A DNA stretch of 64,000 nt. It comes from Aptenodytes patagonicus. Lineage: Eukaryota > Chordata > Aves > Sphenisciformes > Spheniscidae. The stretch's first letter is position 1. Each line of letters begins with the position of its first letter. The notes under the pieces were generated by a model that was not told the origin of the DNA, did no database searches, and saw nothing but the letters and a program-made list of their open reading frames with translations. The stretch covers positions 35,640,854 through 35,704,853 of the forward strand of contig NC_134953.1 of NCBI RefSeq assembly GCF_965638725.1. Reading direction: 5' to 3'. Of this stretch, positions 59,201-64,000 are shown one piece after another. Position numbers and translations under genes: made by a program.

Positions 59201-59351
59201 CTAGCTAACACAGAATAAAAATAACACAATTTCCCACATAATTACCTTGCATAAAAATCTCCTGAACCTTTTGTTCCTTTACCCAGGCTTTTACCTCCTC
59301 ATGTAACTGCGGGTTATCCCTGAGAACTGGGTTTAGACTGTCTACGTCGTC
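20126..59351 (-). CDS. JMJD1C: JMJD1C (KDM3C/TRIP8), 23 coding exons; N-terminal exons outside window
   Basis: JMJD1C is a large nuclear protein of the KDM3 family, linked to H3K9 demethylation, nuclear receptor signalling and DNA-damage signalling. Its activity on H3K9 is disputed in the literature. The 23 exons all have GT-AG borders and join in phase to 7,176 nt, 2,391 residues plus stop. In order they encode: an SH3/Tudor-like N-terminal part (residues 1-77 as visible here); a long, mostly disordered Ser/Pro/Lys-rich middle (126-1,542); a Cys pair region (CRECRL) at about 1,583; a C6 zinc finger starting CDACEATLF at about 1,697; and the JmjC domain at about 2,125-2,349. The iron ligands are H2187, E2189 and H2317. 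Adding 149 places these at the human positions I recall (2336, 2338 and 2466), so total length is conserved. LxxLL motifs occur as LTDLL and LDDLL. No break is seen. Confidence 0.97.
20216..20562 (-). other. JMJD1C: JMJD1C last intron
   Basis: A short intron from GTAGGAAATG to TTTCAG. Nothing else is recognised in it. Confidence 0.9.
20563..20694 (-). CDS. JMJD1C: JMJD1C exon -2, end of JmjC domain
   Basis: Forty-four codons in phase 0 on both sides, beginning [20 protein letters not shown] and ending INYDDKLQ. This is the last beta-strand and following helix of the JmjC fold. Confidence 0.96.
20695..26161 (-). other. JMJD1C: JMJD1C intron (5.5 kb)
   Basis: A large intron with uneven composition. 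GC- and CpG-richer blocks lie at about 20.9-21.2 kb and 22.5-22.8 kb, and a G-rich run (G4 T G13) lies at 23,673-23,690. The end near 25.8-26.1 kb is very AT-rich. No coding exon is recognised, and the open frames of about 100-137 codons lack familiar motifs. Confidence 0.8.
23673..23690. repeat. G-rich homopolymer tract
   Basis: GGGG, one T, then 13 G. It can form a G-quadruplex on the plus strand, or a C-rich run in the JMJD1C transcript. Its length is sensitive to sequencing error. Confidence 0.85.
26162..26338 (-). CDS. JMJD1C: JMJD1C exon -3, JmjC core with second iron-binding His
   Basis: Fifty-nine codons in phase 0, from [18 protein letters not shown] to LPAGALHQ. The His of ALHQ (codon at 26,165-26,167, residue 2317) is the distal iron ligand of the JmjC triad by comparison with KDM3A. 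The donor is GTAATG. Confidence 0.97.
26339..28627 (-). other. JMJD1C: JMJD1C intron (2.3 kb)
   Basis: An AT-rich intron. Its only recognised content is a CR1 tail at 26,709-26,816. No other gene or RNA is seen. Confidence 0.85.
26709..26816 (+). mobile_element. CR1 LINE tail fragment (antisense to JMJD1C)
   Basis: AGGCAACCTGCTCTAGGTGA, then CTCTGCTTGAGCACGGGGCTGA, then CCCAAGAGGTCCCCTTCTAA and ending near ACTCTGTGAT. This is the diverged 3' end of a CR1 element running on the plus strand, opposite to the host gene. Confidence 0.78.
28628..28767 (-). CDS. JMJD1C: JMJD1C exon -4, JmjC
   Basis: 140 nt that finish a split Gly codon and encode 46 codons ([18 protein letters not shown] ... IREFLQK). 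It contains the LxxLL motif LDDLL. The donor is GTTAGA. Confidence 0.96.
28768..29812 (-). other. JMJD1C: JMJD1C intron
   Basis: An AT-rich intron of about 1 kb. No repeat or exon is recognised in it. Confidence 0.88.
29813..29935 (-). CDS. JMJD1C: JMJD1C exon -5, JmjC with HxE iron-binding pair
   Basis: 123 nt encoding [20 protein letters not shown] and on to [12 protein letters not shown], with split Gly codons at both ends. The His (29,889-29,891) and Glu (29,883-29,885) of NLHIEVS form the HxE pair. KDM3A has Asp at the Glu position. Confidence 0.97.
29936..31093 (-). other. JMJD1C: JMJD1C intron
   Basis: An AT-rich intron of about 1.2 kb with nothing recognised in it. Confidence 0.88.
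31094..31224 (-). CDS. JMJD1C: JMJD1C exon -6, start of JmjC domain
   Basis: 131 nt encoding [20 protein letters not shown] and on to LGPRLCSAY, with split codons at both ends. The JmjC domain begins at or just before this exon. Confidence 0.96.
31333..31423 (-). CDS. JMJD1C: JMJD1C exon -7
   Basis: 91 nt: two bases finishing a Lys codon, 29 codons ([20 protein letters not shown] ... MMPA), and two bases of Arg. The acceptor is TACCTGCAG. A second AG five bases downstream is out of phase. Confidence 0.94.
31833..32001 (-). CDS. JMJD1C: JMJD1C exon -8
   Basis: 169 nt encoding [20 protein letters not shown] and on to [12 protein letters not shown], a conserved segment before the JmjC domain that is shared with KDM3A and KDM3B. 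It enters in phase 0 and ends one base into a Lys codon. Confidence 0.96.
32398..32676 (-). CDS. JMJD1C: JMJD1C exon -9
   Basis: Ninety-three codons in phase 0 on both sides, containing [20 protein letters not shown] and then [12 protein letters not shown] and [12 protein letters not shown]. This is the region before the JmjC domain, rich in conserved Trp and Cys residues. Confidence 0.96.
32984..33003. repeat. (GT)5(GC)4GT alternating tract
   Basis: Twenty bases of strictly alternating purine and pyrimidine, GTGTGTGTGT then GCGCGCGCGT. This is the classic composition for Z-DNA. It lies about 130 bp inside the intron after exon -10. Confidence 0.9.
33136..33350 (-). CDS. JMJD1C: JMJD1C exon -10
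   Basis: 215 nt that finish a Glu codon and encode 71 codons. A variable acidic/Ser-rich first half is followed by the conserved [20 protein letters not shown] and [12 protein letters not shown]. The donor is GTAAGT. Confidence 0.95.
33836..34049 (-). CDS. JMJD1C: JMJD1C exon -11
   Basis: 214 nt encoding [20 protein letters not shown] and on to [19 protein letters not shown], ending one base into a Glu codon. It is highly similar to the mammalian sequence as I recall it. Confidence 0.96.
34231..34358 (-). CDS. JMJD1C: JMJD1C exon -12
   Basis: 128 nt encoding [20 protein letters not shown], then CQCTSKQST and ending NGVSQ. The first residues form an LxxLL-type motif (LTDLL), the kind of motif that contacts nuclear receptors. 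HCQC suggests a further metal-binding patch. Confidence 0.95.
35751..35840 (-). CDS. JMJD1C: JMJD1C exon -13
   Basis: 90 nt encoding [20 protein letters not shown] and MPTQIIPGS, with split Asp and Val codons at its ends. It follows the zinc finger directly. Confidence 0.96.
35841..38675 (-). other. JMJD1C: JMJD1C intron (2.8 kb)
   Basis: An AT-rich intron with a short (ATTC)4 repeat at 37,047-37,064. Nothing else is recognised. Confidence 0.87.
38676..38828 (-). CDS. JMJD1C: JMJD1C exon -14, C6 zinc finger
   Basis: 153 nt encoding [20 protein letters not shown] and then [19 protein letters not shown]. Six cysteines, spaced CxxC, CxxC and CxxC, make the C6 zinc finger characteristic of KDM3 proteins, which is needed for activity in KDM3A. 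The whole finger sits in this one exon. Confidence 0.97.
38829..39855 (-). other. JMJD1C: JMJD1C intron
   Basis: An intron of about 1 kb. Its middle (39.2-39.75 kb) is GC-richer than its surroundings and has overlapping open frames on both strands without recognisable motifs. It could be an unrecognised old repeat. Confidence 0.75.
39856..40070 (-). CDS. JMJD1C: JMJD1C exon -15
   Basis: 215 nt encoding [20 protein letters not shown], then [20 protein letters not shown] and [17 protein letters not shown]. It is a conserved acidic segment before the C6 finger. It begins with the last base of an Arg codon. Confidence 0.96.
40071..41807 (-). other. JMJD1C: JMJD1C intron with promoter-like cluster
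   Basis: This intron of about 1.7 kb is AT-rich except around 41.25-41.36 kb, where CpG frequency rises and promoter-type motifs cluster (described separately). No known repeat is recognised. Confidence 0.8.
41090..41350 (-). promoter_or_regulatory. JMJD1C: Candidate internal promoter and alternative first exon of JMJD1C
   Basis: On the minus strand a CCAAT box in GGCCAATC (pentamer at 41,346-41,350) is followed about 35 bp downstream by TTTCCCAGGATGCAGCG (41,300-41,316), which closely resembles a ZNF143/THAP11 site. A local rise in CpG adjoins it (four CpG in about 45 bp). A splice donor GTAAGA follows at 41,089 and could join to the exon at 40,070. This arrangement is typical of TATA-less promoters. 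A transcript from here would keep exons -15 to -1, including the C6 finger and JmjC domain. Activity is inferred only. Confidence 0.4.
41808..42009 (-). CDS. JMJD1C: JMJD1C exon -16, Cys-rich segment before zinc finger
   Basis: 202 nt encoding [20 protein letters not shown], then [16 protein letters not shown] and [10 protein letters not shown]. The CxxC pair and later Cys suggest an additional metal-binding site next to the C6 finger. Split codons at both ends keep the phase. The acceptor is TTTTGCAG. Confidence 0.96.
42010..44994 (-). other. JMJD1C: JMJD1C intron (3 kb)
   Basis: An intron that is AT-rich at both ends, with a GC-richer block at about 42.9-43.45 kb. No repeat family or RNA is recognised. 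Its first 96 nt (44,899-44,994) remain open in the JMJD1C frame. Confidence 0.83.
44995..47204 (-). CDS. JMJD1C: JMJD1C exon -17, 2.2-kb disordered-region exon
   Basis: 736 full codons with one-base split codons at both ends. It begins [20 protein letters not shown]. It includes conserved blocks [40 protein letters not shown] and [16 protein letters not shown], then [20 protein letters not shown]. It ends with a charged Ser/Lys-rich, probable nuclear-localisation stretch ([20 protein letters not shown], then [12 protein letters not shown]). The donor chosen is A|GTGAGTAT at 44,994, the best consensus and the one that gives the ST-GIPRS junction expected from human. Upstream codons read from the intron before 47,205 are excluded by the TTTTTCAG acceptor. 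Confidence 0.95.
47205..47528 (-). other. JMJD1C: JMJD1C intron (324 nt)
   Basis: A short intron from GTAAGTTT to TTTTTCAG. Nothing else is seen in it. Confidence 0.9.
47529..47704 (-). CDS. JMJD1C: JMJD1C exon -18
   Basis: 176 nt encoding [20 protein letters not shown] and on to [16 protein letters not shown], followed by two bases of a Glu codon. It starts in phase 0 after TGTTAACAG. Confidence 0.95.
47705..50785 (-). other. JMJD1C: JMJD1C intron (3.1 kb)
   Basis: A mixed-composition intron with moderately GC-rich patches at 48.5-48.9 kb and 49.05-49.45 kb. The open frames there lack recognisable motifs. No repeat family is identified. Confidence 0.83.
50786..52458 (-). CDS. JMJD1C: JMJD1C exon -19, 1.7-kb exon
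   Basis: Two bases of a Glu codon plus 557 codons, phase 0 at the end (donor G|GTAAGTTG). It opens with a basic stretch ([20 protein letters not shown]) that may be a nuclear localisation signal, followed by a Ser/Glu-rich disordered region. The second half has long conserved blocks: [40 protein letters not shown], a short polyglutamine run (HQQQQQ), then [20 protein letters not shown] and [13 protein letters not shown]. The Met near 52,384 is internal and not a start. Confidence 0.96.
52545..52737 (-). CDS. JMJD1C: JMJD1C exon -20
   Basis: 193 nt encoding [20 protein letters not shown] and on to [19 protein letters not shown] and YDYIGRG, ending one base into a Glu codon. The KRKGSDSS motif resembles a basic nuclear signal next to phosphorylatable serines. 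Confidence 0.95.
52856..52999 (-). CDS. JMJD1C: JMJD1C exon -21
   Basis: Forty-eight codons in phase 0 on both sides: [20 protein letters not shown], then [18 protein letters not shown] and ending NTVH. It is strongly conserved. The donor is GTAGAT. Confidence 0.95.
53000..54270 (-). other. JMJD1C: JMJD1C intron with A19 run
   Basis: An AT-rich intron of about 1.3 kb. It contains a 19-base A run at 53,562-53,580 on the plus strand and no recognised repeat family. Confidence 0.87.
54271..54395 (-). CDS. JMJD1C: JMJD1C exon -22, SH3/Tudor-like segment
   Basis: 125 nt encoding [20 protein letters not shown], then [20 protein letters not shown] and Q. The pattern of short beta-strands is part of the N-terminal SH3/Tudor-like module of KDM3 proteins; that domain assignment is from memory of the family. 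Confidence 0.95.
55980..56480. repeat. Pyrimidine-rich asymmetric tract
   Basis: The plus strand is heavily C+T biased, with many CTCC, TTCC and CCCAG runs and the strongest bias at 56,160-56,480. The JMJD1C transcript is therefore purine-rich (GGA/GAA) over about 500 nt. It is not a simple tandem repeat. Confidence 0.6.
58612..58727. repeat. 12-bp inverted repeat of an octamer-like site
   Basis: GCAAATGCATAT at 58,612-58,623 is matched exactly by its reverse complement ATATGCATTTGC at 58,716-58,727. Each arm contains an ATGCAAAT-like POU/octamer sequence. The intervening 92 bp is AT-rich. Confidence 0.8.
59246..59351 (-). CDS. JMJD1C: JMJD1C exon -23 (most 5' coding exon in window)
   Basis: 106 nt encoding [20 protein letters not shown] and then [15 protein letters not shown], ending one base into a Gly codon. 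It starts in phase 0 after CTACTTTAG. About 149 residues precede this point in the human protein as I recall it, so about three coding exons are missing to the right. Confidence 0.95.
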
Positions 59352-62300
59352 CTAAAGTAGAGATTAAAAAAAGAACCATATGTTATGTTTGCTTATAACA
59401 TTTCTGTTTATTTTCCTAGATGTTATTTTAGAGTACAATATTAAGTAGTTTGATGCTAATTTCACTGATTGCCTACAAATCCCTGTGTTATTTTTAGAAA
59501 AAACTTAAAAGCGCAACATAGTGCTAGAAGTTATTTCATGGGAACACGGTATGTCAGATCCCACACGTGGCCAGACTTGTAAGCTATTAATAGGATCACA
59601 CTTTCATAAATACTGTCTTACTACAAACTAAAATTGCCCTCTAAAGACTTCAGTGTTTACAAGTATGCAGAAGAATTGTTTAAATGATGATTAATTTAAA
59701 AAAAAGTTTTCCATATCTGTAAAATTTAATATGGACATATTGACCATAAACATAGATATAAAAACCATGAAGATAATGCGTAAAAGATAGCTGTATTTTA
59801 AGAGAAACAAACATTCTGAGAGAAACACCATTACTGATTTTCAAATATGTAGGCCTTTGTTAATTAGGTAATTTCAAATAAGACATGCTTTAATTTTTAT
59901 TTTTGTTGTATTCAGTTCTCCTGGAAGATTCTTTTTCACTATTTGAGTAGGATGTCATCTGGGAAACTAAGACATATTTGGTAGCACTGCCCTCCTAACA
60001 AGGAAAAACTAGGCACAAAATTTGGCTCGTATCCTTGAAAGTGTGGCATAAATCACCATTCATCTCTAGACTTTTAGAATACCTCTTTCTCTATTTCAGA
60101 CCAAACTTGTTATTTATGTCTTTGAGGCTGTGAGAGAGAAATAAAGCTGCACCGCAGCCTGGTGACTCCTCGTGCAGAAGAGTCTTGGAAATCCATGAGC
60201 TGCAGAAACATTCATTCATACCGAGAGAACTTCAGACAGCTAAGATAATCAGAGTGATTCTCCACATACAAAACACAAAATGTTTTATCAGTACTGCAGC
60301 TGAGATCAAGTAATTTCTTTCCTTGATCTCCCACAAGTTCCTTGATGTTTCACAATTTATTATGAAGAGCTCCAGCCATAGAATATAAAGATACAACCAA
60401 CACTCAGAGAATCGTGCATTGCTGCCAGGCCCTCAAGTGACATGAGCAATTTCTCTCTATTCATCTGGATGAGATTATTCCTGCTAACCCCCTGATCACA
60501 GGATGCCTATTTCAAATTCAAAATTCACTTCCTGACACTTGATTTGCTGTGCTCCATATTACAGAGAATGCATCAATGCTCCAGTTATTAGAGAAAATTA
60601 CTCTCTCTCCTTATGCTTTTGAAAAGGATATGGCCTTGGGTCCAAAGGAAATGGTCAAGATGATAGTTTTAATACATGTAAAGTGGAACAAAGTAAAAGT
60701 GAAGGCTAAGATCAACAGGACCTCTACCACCAGGTTAAAAACACCAACCAGGCAAGTATGTTGTTAGCATTGTCAGAGGCACAAGAGAGTCAACACTAGA
60801 ATTTATTCAAGGATGGCACACTAGCAAAACACCTCCTCTCCCGAAGCAATCTGAAAAGGGTATTAGCTGCCTGTGCAAATCCATTTTTGCATTGATCCTA
60901 CAGACAGAAGCAACACCACCACTGGAAAGAGGGAATGATTTGCCAGGGGAACCCAACAGACCCTGGAACTGGAGCTGTGTGATGATCATTCACCTCTCCT
61001 TCTTCCCATGCACTCTCTTTCACAGCTGCTGCAAGAGATTCCTGTACCAAAAATTTCCCCTCTCAGATCCACAAGCATTAGACCTAAGCAATGGACTAAG
61101 GCACTGCAATACTGGAAGTCTGGCTGACTTAAAAATGCAGTTAATATGCAGATCTCGTACATTATGAGTAATTCCTTCAGTCCCATCCATGAAAATTTTT
61201 ATCTTCGTTTCAAGACTATTCACACATTGATTACGTACCATGAAGTCAGACCTGTTACTCTTAACGTTATTCTACTTTGATGAGTTCTTTATGCAAAAGT
61301 TTTTGAGTCTCTATGTCCTCTTAAGCCACTTTTGATTTGTTTTCAAACACAACACACACTGTTGCTTTTTTTAGATTTCACATCCTTCCTAAGCATCTTT
61401 GACTTCTTTGAACTTGACACTGAAAATACTGGTGATCCTACAGACAGTACATTTGAACCTTTTTTGTTGTATCTCCTATTCAGATCCATGACATATCAGT
61501 ACCTTTGATTGAGAGTGCTTGGTGTGAACACTTAGAAAAGGAGACTGCAAAGTCCATTTTGTACTTCTTTCCTCACTCTTGGAGAAAGATGAGCTCATCT
61601 TTGAGATGAGCTACAAAAGGCACAAGTGAGGTCAAAGATCCATTACACAAACTGTACAGGTCTGACTAGGATTATGTAGAGGACATCGAAGAGAACCCAG
61701 GGTTTCTAAATACACACACACACACACACACACAAAATACACATTTCACATATCATCAATCACTGGGGGAAAAAAAAAAAATCTTTTGCTTCTAGACATG
61801 AACATGCTATACATTGGTCAATAAACATCAGTACAGCAAAGCAAAATTGTAACTGACACCTGAAGCTCAGTATCAAGATACTAAAAAAAAGGTTCCTGAA
61901 TCTCAAAAATCCTGTTCTTGTGTGTACATATTACATGTATCTATGAAAAAATGTGTCTGCCATGACTGACCTTTTTCCACCATTAATCTTAAATCTGAAC
62001 ATCTAAAAACCAGGAAATTAATTGCAGAACATATTAAACTATAAGGTGATGGCCTTAAGCACACTTTTTTAGCGCACACCACAAACTTCAGCAAAAACAG
62101 GGAGACAGGGCAGCAAGCAAGGCTGATGACTTACAGTCTCTTCCCTGTCTTAGCACTGAAGACGAGCAGATGACTGCAGTGCCTAGTCTTTTTCCTTACT
62201 CTGTATTTATATTGCTCAAGAAACAACAACTTTGTCTACAGATTTGAACCTTGGCAATTACAACTGTCAAAGTAGCAAGATTGACAGACTAACCCACAGA

Positions 62301-64000
62301 AGAATTAAATGCCCTGTAGGATTTTTCCTCCAGACCTTTCCTCATTTGAAAGTAGTTCCAAGAAAGTTTCACTCACAAAATTAAGTATGGTACCCTCTCC
62401 TAGACTAGTTTTTCCACAAGTCCTGGAATATGTCCCCCATGAGGATGTTAACACTGGTTTGAGAACCTTATGAAATGCAAATCAGAATGCAAATCAAATA
62501 AATTTGACTGCAATTTTCTTCTTTAAATCTACTGTAGGAAGCTCTTTATGTACTTCATACGGCAGTGCCCCTTGCTCCACAAATGACTATATGCAATACT
62601 GGGAAGAAGACAAAGGGCGTATGGGCTAGAAAGATATGGTTGAGATAATCCTTCCTGCCCTTCTCGAAGGCAGTCACATGAAGCAACGTGACTATCAGAA
62701 GCTTGCCAATCTACATCAGGTTTTTTAGATCTTTGCTGCTATTCTTCCTTCTTTCCAGACCAAAAGAGGAATTTCACTTCTAGTGGAGTGGACTTTCTGC
62801 TTAATTATCCAAAGAATACTTGAGTAGGCTGCATATGTATCTACATGAGAATTCTCACCTGCTGAGGACATGCTTGACTCCTACGAAGTCCCGAGAAGGA
62901 TAAAGATAAAGAAGGATAAAGAATGAAATTTTCCCAAACAACAAAGTAATCCAGTGTTTTTCTGAGTATATCTGTTCTTTTGTCTGGTGCAAAATGATGG
63001 AACAGGTTGGAAACTATAGACCATACCATCAGGTTAAAATAGCACGCTGCTCTAACCAGCAAGTAGAGATCTTTGTTCAGAGAAGCATTTTCAGAGAGCT
63101 TATTCGGACAAACAAAATTTATCATTCAAAGCCACAGGTGAACAAGTGCAGATCACTTAAAATGCTTCTAAATTCCTTTAAGTCATGAATCAAACAGGAA
63201 TTTCAAAGACAGTACCCACAGAAAAACAAGTCAAAATCCAAATACGTAAGAGAATTCTCGTACTCAAGCCCCATCCACAAACAAAATACCGTCCAAGATA
63301 CTGAGAGGCATCCCTGGATGAGACGAACCTGCATGTTGCCCATAAAAGTGCCTTCTGAAAGGCTCAGATGACCACAAGCTCCTTTTCCGTTTTGGGCAGC
63401 CAGGCATGTGTGTGGTGGGAACGCCTGCACATTTCCACAGAGCTCTACCTTCCCAACAAGACTTGCAGTATTGAAGCAAGATGTTTCCTCAGCATTTTAA
63501 GATACTTCTCCAAGTCATTCTTCACAGACTTGAGGGGCAGAAATGGGTTCATTAAATTGAGAGATGAAACCCTGGAGCACAAAACAACAACTAAAAAGTG
63601 GATTCAAGTAGCTGCCCCTACCCCCAATCACACAGCCTGCATGCTGCTTATAGGAGGGTATAGAAACTCCATTCAGCTGTCAACTCTCCATTTTCAGTGA
63701 AGAAGAGGAGAACTGACAATATGCATTCCAGGAAAACCAGTCCTGGAAAAACAGTGGCTTTTGGCACTAGAAATGCTTAAATCGGAGCCCTGAAGACCAA
63801 GCCTCAACACATGCCATGGACTAGAACCTGGAAATGTTTATTTGGGAAAGCGCCTTCCTTGGCCATGGTGTCTCTGCATTTGGCTTCAACACATCAAGGA
63901 CATCTTTTTGATATCAGGAGGAACTCATTTCAGCTAGTGTTTTACAGAGAAAGACTAAGCAGATTTTGCAGTCCTCACAAAGGTCAACACCACATTAGTC
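59352..64000 (-). other. JMJD1C: JMJD1C intron (partial, runs off the window)
   Basis: An AT-rich intron upstream of the last identified exon. I looked on the minus strand for the preceding KDM3 N-terminal exon and found no match. It contains an (AC) microsatellite at 61,712-61,734 and no recognised transposon. Confidence 0.8.
61712..61734. repeat. (AC)n microsatellite
   Basis: An 11-unit perfect AC repeat in a JMJD1C intron. It is likely length-polymorphic. Confidence 0.95.

Larger units (their letters stand above)
54396..59245 (-). other. JMJD1C: JMJD1C intron (4.9 kb)
   Basis: A long intron with several unexplained blocks. There is a pyrimidine-rich plus strand at about 56.0-56.48 kb and a purine-rich plus strand at 57.38-57.45 kb. 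A GC-richer patch lies at 57.48-57.72 kb. An AT-rich segment at 58.6-58.74 kb carries a 12-bp inverted repeat. No coding exon or known transposon is recognised. Confidence 0.82.

Noticed and set aside
54396..64000. miR-1296, which lies in a JMJD1C intron in human
   Set aside because: I saw no matching mature sequence on the minus strand, and the human host intron may lie outside this window.

Overview
This is a window of vertebrate nuclear DNA, almost certainly from a bird. It holds two multi-exon genes with GT-AG introns and CR1 LINE 3' ends with the typical avian tail (a short ATTCTATG-type repeat), and otherwise little recognisable repeat. All gene identifications come from reading conceptual translations and recalling the families; no database search was run.

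Layout. (1) Positions 1-11,435, plus strand: the 3' part of NRBF2 (coding exons 2-4 and 3'UTR). Its first exon, about 10 codons, lies left of the window. (2) 11,440-19,300: spacer between two convergent genes. It contains a compact CpG island (13,640-13,943) with a strong CTCF-like motif and a CRE-like site, a G20 homopolymer, and one CR1 tail. No protein-coding gene is recognised there. (3) 19,303-64,000, minus strand: JMJD1C (KDM3C/TRIP8). I traced 23 consecutive coding exons from the stop codon at 20,126-20,128 up to an exon at 59,246-59,351. All exon phases join without a break to 7,176 nt, or 2,391 codons plus stop. As I recall it, the human protein is 2,540 residues and starts about 149 residues earlier, so the remaining N-terminal exons lie right of the window. 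The rest of the window (59,352-64,000) is intron.

Functions. NRBF2 is a regulatory subunit of the ATG14-containing class III PI3-kinase complex (autophagy) and was first described as a nuclear-receptor-binding factor. JMJD1C is a nuclear KDM3-family protein with a C6 zinc finger and a C-terminal JmjC domain. The two genes are neighbours in human as well (10q21), so this is conserved synteny and not an operon-like functional unit.

No new protein system was found. The observations most worth checking are regulatory: the orphan CpG island between the two gene ends, and a promoter-like cluster (CCAAT box plus ZNF143-like site plus downstream splice donor) inside JMJD1C at about 41.09-41.35 kb, which could start a short transcript keeping only the zinc-finger and JmjC half. 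A third is a pair of phase-compatible splice donors 96 nt apart at the end of the 2.2-kb JMJD1C exon.
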